A stretch of DNA of 64,000 bases from Erythrobacter sp. (GCA_023653115.1 JAMNXO010000007.1:1-64000), one strand, 5' to 3'. Counted from the stretch's first letter, positions 49,931-58,921 are shown. Program-made: numbers and translations. The notes: a model not told the origin generated them from the sequence alone.

Positions 49931-51139
49931 TCACGCTCGGATCGGAATGACCTCTACACCATCCCGCAATGTGTCGAGGTAATTTGACCACCACTGCGCC
50001 ATCGTCACGCGCTCTTCCCAATATTCCGCGCGATTATAGGCCGCCCTGATCTTATCACGTTCGCCATGCGCCAGGGCGCGCTCCACCACATCGGGCCGCC
50101 ATTTGCCGGACTGGTTCAAAAGGGTGCTAGCCATCGCCCGGAAGCCATGCGCGGTCATTTCGTCGCTGGAGTACCCCAGCCGACGCAAGGCGGCATTGAA
50201 CGTGTTCTCGCTAAGTGGGCGGGTCGCGCCGCGCAGGCCGGGGAAGGCGAGCTTGCCCATGCCTGATACCTTGTGCATCTCCCTCAGGATAGCGATCGCC
50301 TGCCGACTGAGCGGAACCTGATGCACCTTGCGCATCTTCGTCCTGGCGGCAGGGATGACCCAGATCGCGCTGTCAAGATCGAACTCCGTCCATTCCGCAT
50401 GGCGCAGCTCGCCGGGGCGAACAAAAACATGCGGGGCTAGGCGCAAGGCGTAGTGAGTTGAGGGCTGGCCTTGAAAACCTTCGATTGCGCGAAGCAGCGC
50501 GCCGACTTCGACCGGATCGACAATGGCGGCATGGTGCTTGACCGTGGGCGTGGTGAGCGCACCGATCAGGTCAGCCGCCACATCATGCTTGCAACGGGTC
50601 GTGGCTACCCCGTAGCGGAATACCCGGCTGGCGAAGGAACGAACCTGCCGGACCGCCTCGAGGTTGCCGCGCGTTTCCATCTTCCTGAGCACGGCCAGCA
50701 GCTCAAAAGCCTCAATTTCGGCAATGGGGCGACCTTGCAACTTGTCGAGCCGATCGAGGTGCCAGCGGCACTTTGCTACGGTCGCATCGGCCATGCCCTC
50801 GCGCTGGCGCTTAGCGATAAACTCCTCCGCAACCACCTTAAAGGTGTTCCCTGCGCTGATAGCTGCGGCGATCTTCTCGCGCTTCTTCTCGGCGCTGGGG
50901 TCTTTGCCTTCCGCAATGACCTTGCGGGCCCTGTCGCGGCGTTCGCGCGCTTCCTTGAGGCCAACCTCGGGATAGGTGCCAATCGTAAGTTGCTGCTCCT
51001 TGCCGGCAAATCGGTACTTGAGCCGCCAGAGCTTGCCGCCAGCGGGCCGCACAATCAGCAACAGGCCCTTTTCGTCGTGCAGTTTGTACTGGCTCGGCTT
51101 GGGCTTCGCCGCCTTGATTGCAGAGTCTGTCAGAGCCAT
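49931..51139 (-). CDS. Tyrosine-type integrase
   Basis: The 402-residue integrase has an N-terminal DUF4102 arm-binding domain (MALTDSAIKAAKPKPSQYKLHDEKGL split over 1-27), a SAM-like core-binding domain, and the catalytic domain. The latter carries RPGELRHAEW (first R), HGFRAMASTLL (H-x-x-R) and AEYWEE with the nucleophile tyrosine. It is of the P4-type that integrates into tRNA 3' ends. The ATG at 51139 is used; an in-frame extension runs to 51244 across probable binding sites. It lies 3' of the tRNA-Gly, as expected for attachment within it. Confidence 0.93.
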   Translation of the reverse strand: MALTDSAIKAAKPKPSQYKLHDEKGLLLIVRPAGGKLWRLKYRFAGKEQQLTIGTYPEVGLKEARERRDRARKVIAEGKDPSAEKKREKIAAAISAGNTFKVVAEEFIAKRQREGMADATVAKCRWHLDRLDKLQGRPIAEIEAFELLAVLRKMETRGNLEAVRQVRSFASRVFRYGVATTRCKHDVAADLIGALTTPTVKHHAAIVDPVEVGALLRAIEGFQGQPSTHYALRLAPHVFVRPGELRHAEWTEFDLDSAIWVIPAARTKMRKVHQVPLSRQAIAILREMHKVSGMGKLAFPGLRGATRPLSENTFNAALRRLGYSSDEMTAHGFRAMASTLLNQSGKWRPDVVERALAHGERDKIRAAYNRAEYWEERVTMAQWWSNYLDTLRDGVEVIPIRA

Positions 51140-51192
51140 TTGGGGGTCACTCCATTCGCTGGGTTTCTTGTGACCCCCAGCGTGACCCCCAA
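51140..51192. repeat. Integrase arm-type sites, right end
   Basis: A pair of TGACCCCCA copies (51171-51192) matches the left-end pair, and an inverted copy TTGGGGGTCA sits at 51140-51149 immediately upstream of the integrase ATG, where it could also autoregulate the gene. Confidence 0.65.
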
Positions 51193-51294
51193 AACGCACT
51201 AGCTTTGCGTGGATGGGGCTGGACAGCACTGGACAGGCCAGCACTCTATGTATCAGGAAAACTGCAGTTTTTCTAGACCTAGATGGATGATTTT

Positions 51295-51328
51295 GGAAGG
51301 AGTGCTGGAGCGGGTGAAGGGAATCGAA
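51295..51328. repeat. attR: intact copy in tRNA-Gly
   Basis: This is the reference copy of the 34-base att sequence, extending from just downstream of the tRNA into its T-arm. Its partner at 35892-35925 marks the opposite end of the island. Confidence 0.88.
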
Positions 51329-51379
51329 CCCTCGTCGTAAGCTTGGGAAGCTTCTGCTCTACCATTGAGCTACACCCGC
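51306..51379 (-). tRNA. tRNA-Gly(CCC)
   Basis: The minus strand gives a complete cloverleaf: acceptor GCGGGTG/CACCCGC, D-arm GCTC/GAGC, anticodon loop TTCCCAA (anticodon CCC, genomic 51345-51347), T-arm GAGGG-TTCGATT-CCCTT, discriminator T and an encoded CCA. It resembles the glyU type of other bacteria. The G27-A43 pair at the base of the anticodon stem is a mismatch. The island is inserted at its 3' end, leaving the tRNA intact. Confidence 0.96.
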
Positions 51380-51421
51380 ATCGCGTGCGGGGCGCCGCTT
51401 GCCACGATTGGCGCGGGGCCG

Positions 51422-52171
51422 TCAACTGCTTCGTGGTGCGCCGTTTGCTACGCGCAGCTCGGCCCAGACCGGCAGGTGATCCGATGCGGTCGCGGCAAGC
51501 GGGGTATGGTGGATCCCGCAGGCGGCCAGCTGCAAGCGCTCGCAATGCATGATCCGGTCGAGGCGGCCCACCGGGCGGCGGCTGTGGAAGCTCGGCCCGC
51601 AATCGAGGATCGCAAAGTGGCGGCCGAATTCGCGGAAACACCCGGCGCGCTCCCGCCATTCGTTGCAATCGCCCATCATCACCGTCGGATGCGCGGCACG
51701 TGCGGTCTCGGCAAGCGCCGTGATCGCCCGCGCCTGCCGCCCGCGCCACAGGCCCGACAGATCGAGATGCATCCCGAACACCGTAATCGGCCCCGCCGGG
51801 GTCGCGATGGTTGCGGTCACCACCCCGCGCGGTTCAAGGCAGGGGATATGGATGATGTCATGATGCAGCACCTCCATCCCCTTGCGCACCAGGATCGCAT
51901 TGCCGTGCCAGCCCATCGAATCGGTCTGCACATCCAGCGGCACGGCCTCGTAATCGCTGTGATGATCGAGCAGCACTTGCGACAGCACCGCCGCGCGCGA
52001 TCCGAAGCGGCGGTCGGCCTCCTGCAGCGCGATGATATCGGCCCCCACCTCGGCCAGCACCTTGAGGATGCGCAGCGGATTGCGCACGCGGTCGGTCCCC
52101 AGCCCCTTGCGGATGTTGTAGCTCGCCAGCTTGATGCGGGCCGGGCCGAGGGAGCGCGTGGGGCGGATCAT
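51422..52171 (-). CDS. Endonuclease/exonuclease/phosphatase family protein
   Basis: The 249-residue protein has the EEP fold motifs in order: SYNIRKG (metal asparagine), QEADRR (metal glutamate), WHGNAILV, GMHLDL (histidine), GDCNEW and SDHLPV (aspartate-histidine). The substrate could be DNA, phosphoinositide or another phosphodiester. No signal peptide is evident, so a cytosolic role is likely. Start at 52171 chosen; an earlier in-frame start at 52228 adds a basic leader. It is divergent from the M24 peptidase, with 110 bp between starts. Confidence 0.88.
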   Translation of the reverse strand: MIRPTRSLGPARIKLASYNIRKGLGTDRVRNPLRILKVLAEVGADIIALQEADRRFGSRAAVLSQVLLDHHSDYEAVPLDVQTDSMGWHGNAILVRKGMEVLHHDIIHIPCLEPRGVVTATIATPAGPITVFGMHLDLSGLWRGRQARAITALAETARAAHPTVMMGDCNEWRERAGCFREFGRHFAILDCGPSFHSRRPVGRLDRIMHCERLQLAACGIHHTPLAATASDHLPVWAELRVANGAPRSS

Positions 52172-52281
52172 GCGCGGCAAACTGCGCCAGCTTGGGCGCG
52201 GGCGCAAGCGCGGGCCGCCCGCTTGCATGGTGCGCAGGACGGCTTCATGGTGACACTAACGGCAAAACAGAGGGGAATGGA

Positions 52282-53655
52282 ATGCGCGGCATGGTCACGG
52301 CATGGACGGGCGCGGCAGTGCTGGCCGCAGTGGCGGCGGCGGGCGCACCGGCGCTGGCGAACGCGCCGCTGGCGCTGAGCGAGACCGAGCAGGCCGCCCC
52401 CGCGCTGCCCGCCATCCTCGCACCGCGCGAACGGGCGACACTCGAAAACCGCATTCTTGCCGAGCGGCTCGACACCATCATCCCGGAGATCATGCGCGCC
52501 GAAGGCATCAACCTGTGGCTGCTGGTGGCGCGCGAATATTTCGAGGAGCCGGTGGTCGCCACCATGCTTGATGCCGAGAACATGCACGCGCGCCGCCGCA
52601 CCATCCTGATCTTCCACGATCCGGGTGAAGGCAAACCGATCGAGCGCCTCACCGTCAGCCGCTACGGCCTCGGCGGGCTGTTCGCGCCGGCATGGGATCC
52701 GGCCAAGCAGCCCGACCAGTGGCAGGCCGTGGCCGAGCTGATTGCGGCGCGCGATCCGGCCAAGATCGCGATCAATTCTTCCGACCTGTATCAATTCGCC
52801 GACGGGATGACGCTGAGCCAGTATGATCGCTTCATGTCCACCCTGCCCCCCGCCTTGCACGAGCGGGTGGTGAGCGGCGAGGGGCTGGCGATCCGCTGGC
52901 TCGAAACCCGCACCCCGTCAGAAATGGATCTCTACCTGAGCGTCGTGCGCACCGCCCACGCGGTGATTGGTGAGGCGTTCTCCGCCAAGGTGATCACCCC
53001 CGGCGTGACGACGGCGGAACAGGTGCAATGGTGGTATCGTGACCGGCTGCTGGCGCTGGCCCTTGATCCGTGGTTCCACCCCTCGGTCGCGATCCAGCGC
53101 GAGGGCCGCACGGGCATGATCGAGGGCGCAGAGGTGATCCAGCCCGGCGATTTGCTGTGGACCGATTTCGGCATCACCTACCTCAGGCTCAACACCGATA
53201 CCCAGCATCTGGCCTATGTGCTGAAGCCGGGCGAGACTGCCGTGCCCGCTGGCCTTGCTCAGGGGCTGGCGAACAGCAACAAGGTGCAGGATTTCCTCAC
53301 CCGCGCCTTTGCCTTGGGGCGCAGCGGCAACGAGGCGCTGGCGATAGCGCGGGCCGATGCGATTGCAGCGGGGCTCGATCCGTCGATCTACACGCACCCG
53401 ATCGGACACCACGGCCACGGCGCGGGCCCGAGCATCGGCTTCTGGGACAACCAGAACGCCGATCCGCGTGGGCAAGGCCCGATCCGCGCCAACACCGCCT
53501 GGTCAATCGAGCTCACCTCCTACGCGGCGGTGCCCGAATGGGGCGGGCAGCGGGTCGATTTCCGCACCGAGGAGGACGCCTTCTTCGATGGCAAGACCGT
53601 GCGCTATATCGACGGGCGGCAGACCGCGATCACGCTGATCCCTTCGGGCAGTTGA
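52282..53655 (+). CDS. Secreted M24 family metallopeptidase (Xaa-Pro aminopeptidase-like)
   Basis: The 457-residue protein has a signal peptide (residues 1-27, ending ALANA), a creatinase N-terminal-like domain and an M24 pita-bread domain. In the latter are DFGITYLRLNTDTQH (two metal aspartates) and the metal histidine in HPIGHHGHGAGP. It is expected to remove N-terminal residues from peptides in the periplasm. The ATG at 52282 is preceded by GAGGGG and begins the signal peptide. It has no operon partner. Confidence 0.88.
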   Translation: MRGMVTAWTGAAVLAAVAAAGAPALANAPLALSETEQAAPALPAILAPRERATLENRILAERLDTIIPEIMRAEGINLWLLVAREYFEEPVVATMLDAENMHARRRTILIFHDPGEGKPIERLTVSRYGLGGLFAPAWDPAKQPDQWQAVAELIAARDPAKIAINSSDLYQFADGMTLSQYDRFMSTLPPALHERVVSGEGLAIRWLETRTPSEMDLYLSVVRTAHAVIGEAFSAKVITPGVTTAEQVQWWYRDRLLALALDPWFHPSVAIQREGRTGMIEGAEVIQPGDLLWTDFGITYLRLNTDTQHLAYVLKPGETAVPAGLAQGLANSNKVQDFLTRAFALGRSGNEALAIARADAIAAGLDPSIYTHPIGHHGHGAGPSIGFWDNQNADPRGQGPIRANTAWSIELTSYAAVPEWGGQRVDFRTEEDAFFDGKTVRYIDGRQTAITLIPSGS

Positions 53656-53744
53656 GCGCAGCGCTGGCGGCGCCAGGCCGCGCCGCAGAATAGCCTGAAA
53701 CCTGCGCTAGGGGCCAGAACCCGCTCTTCAGGAAGGAAATTTCC

Positions 53745-54074
53745 ATGCCCCTGCTTCTGTGCCCCAATGACAACAGCGCCATGCAGACCGTCGCGCGTGA
53801 CGGCGTGCAATTCGATATGTGCCCCTCGTGCCGCGGTGTCTGGCTTGACCGGGGGGAGCTGGAAAAGCTGATGGAGGCCGCTTCGCAGGCTGCCCCCGCA
53901 CCGGCCCCGCGCCCGTCCGCGCCCCAGCCACCGCAGCCGCCGCAGCCCGGCTATAGCGGATACGGCGAAGCGGGAGAGCGCGGGGAGTATGGCGAACGCG
54001 GGGAGTATGGCGAACGTGGTGAATACGGCGGCCATCGCCGGAAGCGCGGATCGATCTTCGATATCTTCGATTAA
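53745..54074 (+). CDS. Zinc-ribbon (TFIIB-like) protein with Glu/Tyr/Gly repeats
   Basis: The 109-residue protein starts with a zf-TFIIB-like zinc ribbon: C6, then CPSC (C26, C29) followed by RGVWLDRGELEKL. The first pair, normally C-x-x-C, reads C-P-N-D, so the fourth zinc ligand is not obvious. The middle is a Pro/Ala-rich linker, then three copies of a GEYGER unit, and a basic RRKRGS tail ending in IFDIFD. The function of such small proteins is unknown. Confidence 0.78.
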   Translation: MPLLLCPNDNSAMQTVARDGVQFDMCPSCRGVWLDRGELEKLMEAASQAAPAPAPRPSAPQPPQPPQPGYSGYGEAGERGEYGERGEYGERGEYGGHRRKRGSIFDIFD

Positions 54075-54084
54075 GGCCCGGATC

Positions 54085-55052
54085 TCAGCGCGAGGGGGCG
54101 GGCTTCACAGACGATCCGATCCCACGCGCCCGGGTGCTGACTTTCCACACCTCGGTGCCTGAGGTGATATAGAGATCGGACAGGCCCGGCCCCGCCCAAC
54201 CGACATTGCTCGCCCGGATCGGCAATTCCAGCGTGGCGACGCGGGTGCCATCGGGGGCGATCACGCAGACCCCTGCGGGACAGGTGGCGAAAACACGGCC
54301 CTCGCTATCCACCCGCAAACCATCGACCGGATAAGGCTTTCCCGATAGCGCCAGATCCGCCAGCAGCCGCTTGCCGCTGGCGGAACCATCGGCGGCGAGC
54401 ATATAGGCCCAGATCGTGTTGGTCGCGGAATCGCTGACATAGACAGTGGCCTCGTCGGGAGAGAGCGCGATACCGTTGGGCCGGTCGAGCTTGTCGTCAA
54501 TCAGCACAATCCGCCCTGTCACCTCGTCATAGGCATAGACCCCGTTGAAGCCGATTTCGGCCGGGCGCTGCACCCCGTTATAGGCGCTGTTCAGGCCATA
54601 GGGGGGATCAGTGAACAGGATCAGCCCGTCGCTGCGCACCACCACATCATTGGGGCTGTTAAGGTGCTTGCCCTGATAGGCGGCGACCACAGTTTGGCGG
54701 CCGCCCCCGGCGTCCAGCGGGTCACCTCGCCGCTGCCGTGCTCGGCATTGAGCAGCGCGCCATTGTGATCGAAGGTGTGGCCGTTGGCGCGCGATGATGG
54801 GGCGTAGAGCACGCGCCGGGCTTCACCGGGGATCATCACGTAAACCGTATCGCCGGAGATATCGCTGAAGATCACCCGCGCCCCGTCCCACACCGGGCCT
54901 TCGGTGAAGTTATAGCCCTCCGCCACCTTTTCCATGCTGCCGGGGATGAAGACGCCGTCATCCTCGACTGGCCAGGGGTCAGGCACCTGCGCGCAGGCGT
55001 TGCTGGCCGCCAGCACTGCGCATCCGGCGATCCATCTCCACATCCTTCGCAT
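54085..55052 (-). pseudogene. SMP-30/gluconolactonase family gene, frameshifted
   Basis: The N-terminal third (from ATG 55052, signal peptide MRRMWRWIAGCAVLAASNACA then NFTEGPVWDGARVIFSD) reads in one frame. The remainder (from about 54700 to 54085: NSPNDVVVRSDG, FTDPPYGL, RPNGIALSPDEA, YPVDGLRVDSEG) is in another. The switch is at a C5/G5 run (54704-54708 on the + strand); adding one base restores a continuous protein of about 322 residues. The change is either a genuine inactivating mutation or a homopolymer sequencing error. Metal ligands of SMP-30 (the NSPND asparagine and DG aspartate) are present in the second part. Confidence 0.82.
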
Positions 55053-55193
55053 GATCCGCCTCCCGTTTTCTCGCCGGCAATGCCGCTGCTTGCGCCTTCT
55101 GCCCCGCCCGCGCCAGCACTTTTGAGGGGAGCCGCGAGGCTTGCAAGGGCGGGCCTTGGGGGCCAAAGGAAAGGCCAGACAGGAGACCCCCAC

Positions 55194-56687
55194 ATGCGTC
55201 AGATCGACCACTTCATCGTCGGCGACAGCCCCGCCCCCACCCGCAAGCATGCCATCTGGAACCCCTCGACCGGCGAAGTGCAGGCTGAAGTCGCCTTGGG
55301 CGATGCCGCGCTGCTGGCGCAGGCCGTTGCCACCGCCAAGCGCGTCCAGCCCGCCTGGGCGGCGACCAACCCGCAGCGCCGCGCGCGGGTGATGTTCGCC
55401 TTCAAGGAGCTGGTCGAGGCGAACATGCAGTCCCTCGCCGAGATGCTCTCCAGCGAGCACGGCAAGACCATCCCCGACGCGCGCGGCGATGTGCAGCGCG
55501 GGCTCGAAGTGATCGAATATGCCTGCGGTCTGCCGCAGATCATGAAGGGCGAATATACCCACGGCGCAGGCCCCGGGATCGACGTCTATTCGATGCGCCA
55601 GCCGCTCGGTATCGGCGCAGGGATCACTCCGTTCAACTTCCCGGCGATGATCCCGATGTGGATGTTCGGCATGGCCTGCGCGGCGGGTAATGCCTTCATC
55701 CTCAAGCCCTCGGAACGCGATCCGAGCGTGCCGGTGCGGCTCGCGCAGCTGTTCCTTGAAGCCGGCGCGCCCGAGGGCCTGCTGCAGGTCGTCCACGGTG
55801 ACAAGGAAATGGTCGATGCGATCATCGATCACCCCGATATCGCCGCGATCAGCTTCGTCGGATCGTCCGACATCGCGCAATATATCTACGCGCGCGGCTC
55901 TGCGAACAACAAGCGCGTGCAGGCCTTCGGCGGGGCGAAGAACCATGGGATCGTGCTGCCCGATGCCGATCTCGATCAGGTCGTCACCGATCTGACCGGC
56001 GCGGCCTTCGGCTCGGCGGGCGAACGCTGCATGGCGCTGCCCGTGGTGGTGCCGGTGGGCGAGGAAACTGCCGAGCGGCTGAAGGAAAAGCTGCTCAAGT
56101 CGATCGCGGGCCTGCGCATCGGCGTCTCCAACGATCCCGAAGCGGATTACGGCCCGGTCGTCACGCCCGAGCACAAGGCGCGGATCGAACAGTGGATCAC
56201 CACCGCCGAGGAAGAAGGCGCCGAGATCGTCGTCGACGGGCGCGGCTACAGCTTGCAGAGCCACGAGAAGGGCTTCTTCGTCGGCCCGACCCTGATCGAC
56301 CACGTGACGCCGCAGATGAAGTCCTATCAGGAAGAAATCTTCGGCCCCGTGCTCCAGATCGTGCGCGCCAAGGATTTCGAAGAGGCGGTGCGCCTGCCGT
56401 CCGAACACCAATATGGCAACGGCGTCGCGATCTTCACCCGAAACGGCCACGCCGCGCGCGAATTCGCGGCACGGGTCAATGTCGGCATGGTCGGCATCAA
56501 CGTGCCGATCCCGGTGCCGGTCGCCTATCACTCCTTCGGCGGGTGGAAGCGCTCGGGCTTCGGCGACATCGACCAGTATGGCACGGAAGGTCTGCGGTTC
56601 TGGACGAAGAACAAGAAGATCACCCAGCGCTGGCCCGATGGCTCGCAGGACGGGTCGAACGCCTTCGTCATCCCGACGATGGGGTAA
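55194..56687 (+). CDS. mmsA: CoA-acylating methylmalonate-semialdehyde dehydrogenase
   Basis: The 497-residue aldehyde dehydrogenase has TPFNFPAMIPMWMFGMA near residue 145, the KPSE cofactor motif near 171 and catalytic cysteine C279 in AGERCMALPVVV. The AFGGAKNH and NVGMVGINVPIPVPVA sequences are typical of MmsA. It converts methylmalonate semialdehyde to propionyl-CoA in valine and inositol breakdown. The acyl-CoA carboxylase at 4844-8422 could use its product if that enzyme takes propionyl-CoA. The ATG at 55194 has an AGGAG ribosome-binding site. Confidence 0.94.
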   Translation: MRQIDHFIVGDSPAPTRKHAIWNPSTGEVQAEVALGDAALLAQAVATAKRVQPAWAATNPQRRARVMFAFKELVEANMQSLAEMLSSEHGKTIPDARGDVQRGLEVIEYACGLPQIMKGEYTHGAGPGIDVYSMRQPLGIGAGITPFNFPAMIPMWMFGMACAAGNAFILKPSERDPSVPVRLAQLFLEAGAPEGLLQVVHGDKEMVDAIIDHPDIAAISFVGSSDIAQYIYARGSANNKRVQAFGGAKNHGIVLPDADLDQVVTDLTGAAFGSAGERCMALPVVVPVGEETAERLKEKLLKSIAGLRIGVSNDPEADYGPVVTPEHKARIEQWITTAEEEGAEIVVDGRGYSLQSHEKGFFVGPTLIDHVTPQMKSYQEEIFGPVLQIVRAKDFEEAVRLPSEHQYGNGVAIFTRNGHAAREFAARVNVGMVGINVPIPVPVAYHSFGGWKRSGFGDIDQYGTEGLRFWTKNKKITQRWPDGSQDGSNAFVIPTMG

Positions 56688-56776
56688 GGCCGCGCACCGC
56701 CTCGCCGCGATTGATGCACAGGGCTCACCATCCGCGCTTGGCATTCAGGTGCACAAGCGGCTAAGGGCCGCGCGTT

Positions 56777-57595
56777 ATGGTGAACGCAATCAAGGCCACC
56801 GCACTGGTGATGGCGGGCAAGCGCTCGGGCGTGCTCGATCCGCTCGCCGAGCGTGCAGGGGTGTCCCAAAAGGCAGTGGTGCCCGTCAACGGCGTGCCGA
56901 TGATCGAACGGGTGGTGGCGCAGGTCGCCGCCTGCCCCTCGGTTGGCGCAATCCGCGTGGTCGCGCATGACGAGGGCGAGATCGCCCGCCTGCCGACTGT
57001 CGCCACGCTGATTGCCGAGGGCCGGCTGACCATGGTCGAGGGCCGCTTCAACATCGTCGATAGCGTGTTTGCCGGGTCGGAAGGCGCGGATTTCCCACTG
57101 CTGATCACCACCGCCGACAATTGCCTCGTCACCCCCGAAGGCTACGGCGAGTTCATCGCCAAATGCCTTGCGGAAGGCGCAGGCGGCGCAGCGGCGCTGG
57201 CCCGGCGCGAGGATGTGCAGGCCGCTGACCCCATCGGGCAGAAGCGCTTCTACGAGTTCCGCGACGGCGGCTATTCCAACTGCAACACCTACTGGCTCGG
57301 CAGCGCGCAGGCGCTCAAAGCCGCCGAGATCATGCGCGAGGGCGGGCAGTTCATCAAATATCCGCGCCGCATCATCAAGGCGTTCGGGCTCATCAACCTC
57401 GTGCGCTTCCGCATGGGCTGGGGCTCGAAGGAAAAGCTGTTCGCGCAGATTTCGCGCCGCTTCGGGTTCAAGCTGGTGCCGGTGGTGCTGTCCGACGGGC
57501 ATTTCGCCATCGACGTCGATAATGAACGCACTTTCGCCGTGACCGAGAAGATCCTGAAGGCGCGCGAGGGCGACCGCACAGGGCCTGCGACCTGA
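56777..57595 (+). CDS. Nucleotidyltransferase (MobA-like NTP transferase)
   Basis: The 272-residue protein has the NTP-transferase pattern ALVMAGKRSG (cf. GxGTR), KAVVPVNGVPMIER near residue 32-45 and ITTADNCLV near 110. A C-terminal basic and aromatic part (KYPRRIIKAFGLINLVRFRMGW) may contact membranes. Family members transfer nucleotides to sugars, molybdopterin or similar. A sugar nucleotide is likely given the adjacent flippase gene 28 bp downstream, but the substrate is unknown. Confidence 0.82.
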   Translation: MVNAIKATALVMAGKRSGVLDPLAERAGVSQKAVVPVNGVPMIERVVAQVAACPSVGAIRVVAHDEGEIARLPTVATLIAEGRLTMVEGRFNIVDSVFAGSEGADFPLLITTADNCLVTPEGYGEFIAKCLAEGAGGAAALARREDVQAADPIGQKRFYEFRDGGYSNCNTYWLGSAQALKAAEIMREGGQFIKYPRRIIKAFGLINLVRFRMGWGSKEKLFAQISRRFGFKLVPVVLSDGHFAIDVDNERTFAVTEKILKAREGDRTGPAT

Positions 57596-57623
57596 TCCGG
57601 TCGGGCCGCGCACAAGGCGTCAG

Positions 57624-58910
57624 ATGAAACGGCTGTTCTCCAACATGGGCTGGCTGCTGGGCGGGCGCGGCTTCAATGCGGTGCTGAGCCTTGTCTACCT
57701 CGCGCTGGCAACCCGTGCGCTGGGCACTGTGGGCTTCGGCCATTTCGCACTGATCGTGGCGCTGGGGCAGGCGATCACCGGCCTTGCCAATTTCCAGACC
57801 TGGCAGTTCATCGTGCGCTGGGGCGCCAATGGCGATGGCGGCAGCGTTGATCCCGACAAGGCGCGCGAGGCGACCGGTTTTGCTGTCGCGCTCGATTTCG
57901 TCTCGGTCGCGCTCGGCATTGTGCTGGCAGGGGCGATGATCGTGAGCGCGCCTTACTGGCTCGATGTCCCGCGCGAGATGCTGTGGCTGGCCTTCGGCTA
58001 TTGCGCGATCTCGCTCGCCGCGATCCGCACCACCCCCACCGGCATCCTGCGGCTCCACTTCCAATATGCCCGCGCTGCGGCCGCCGAGGCGGTGCAACCG
58101 CTGATCCGCGCTCTCGGCGCAGGCCTCGCCTTTGCCTTCATGCCTACCGTCACCGGCTTCATCCTCGCCTATGCCGCCGCCGAAGTTGCGGTGGCGATTG
58201 CGCTGTGGGTGGTGGCCACGCGGGTGCAGCCGGTGTCGTGGAGCGCGGTAAGCCTCAAGACCATCCCCGCGCGCCACAAGGATGCGTGGCGCTTTGTCGT
58301 TTCGACCAACCTTTCGGGCAGCCTATCGATTGCGGGCAAGCAGGTAATGATCCTGCTGGTCGGCACCTTCGGCGGCGCGGCGTTGGCAGGCGGCTTCCGC
58401 GTGGCGAGCCAGCTGGGTCAGGCGCTGGTGAGCCTTGCGCAGACTGTCAGCAAGGCGATCCTGCCCGAACTGGTCCACGCCCGCGAAAACGCGCTCGAGA
58501 TCGCGCGGCGGATGGCCAATATCGCTGCGGTCGGCGGGGTGATCGCGGTGGTGACGGCGCTGGTGTTCGGCCGGGTGGGCCTGCAACTGATCGCGGGCGA
58601 GGGCTTCGGCGTGTTCTACTGGGCGATGGTGATCCTCGCCATCGCGGGCGCGGTGGAGCTGGTCGGCGCGAGCCTTGAATCGCTGCTGGTTTCGGCAGGC
58701 AAGGCGCATATCGCCTTCCTCGTGCGCGCGGTGCCGACAGTTCTTGCGCTGGTGCTGCTGGAGACTGCGATCGACTGGAACGGCGCCAAGGGCGCGGCCT
58801 TTGCGATGCTGGGTTCAAGCAGCCTCGCCGTGATCGGGTTCTACGTGGCGATCCTCAATCTCGCCCAGATCCGGCTGGTGGTCGAGCCGGACGCGGACGG
58901 CGAGGCGTAG
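57624..58910 (+). CDS. Polysaccharide flippase (Wzx/MOP family)
   Basis: The 428-residue inner-membrane protein has about 12-14 hydrophobic segments and the opening NMGWLLGGRGFNAVLSLVYLALATRALG typical (split over residues 7-35) of oligosaccharide flippases of the MOP superfamily. These proteins move lipid-linked sugar units across the inner membrane. It follows the nucleotidyltransferase gene by 28 bp in the same direction, so the two are probably co-transcribed. The substrate is unknown, and no other polysaccharide gene is in the window. Confidence 0.86.
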   Translation: MKRLFSNMGWLLGGRGFNAVLSLVYLALATRALGTVGFGHFALIVALGQAITGLANFQTWQFIVRWGANGDGGSVDPDKAREATGFAVALDFVSVALGIVLAGAMIVSAPYWLDVPREMLWLAFGYCAISLAAIRTTPTGILRLHFQYARAAAAEAVQPLIRALGAGLAFAFMPTVTGFILAYAAAEVAVAIALWVVATRVQPVSWSAVSLKTIPARHKDAWRFVVSTNLSGSLSIAGKQVMILLVGTFGGAALAGGFRVASQLGQALVSLAQTVSKAILPELVHARENALEIARRMANIAAVGGVIAVVTALVFGRVGLQLIAGEGFGVFYWAMVILAIAGAVELVGASLESLLVSAGKAHIAFLVRAVPTVLALVLLETAIDWNGAKGAAFAMLGSSSLAVIGFYVAILNLAQIRLVVEPDADGEA

Positions 58911-58921
58911 CCTGTTGGCGT

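Larger units (their letters stand above)
35892..51328. mobile_element. Integrative genomic island at tRNA-Gly(CCC)
   Basis: The 15.4-kb segment is bounded by direct att repeats and has a tyrosine integrase abutting the intact tRNA. Next come AlpA-type regulation, a primase/helicase-like replication gene, and cargo consisting of a type I restriction-modification operon with a GmrSD-like nuclease, an M15-like gene and a Sel1-repeat gene. Several cargo genes, especially the Sel1 gene, are visibly less GC-rich than the flanks. No capsid, tail, conjugation or transposase gene is seen. Without the island the tRNA would lie beside rluE. Confidence 0.85.

Noticed and set aside
35892..51328. Intact prophage
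   Set aside because: No capsid, portal, terminase, tail or lysis gene is recognisable; the element is better described as an island or satellite.
54621..56744. Long minus-strand open frame continuing from the gluconolactonase N-terminus
   Set aside because: The upstream 565 codons are antisense to mmsA; only the last part encodes real protein sequence.
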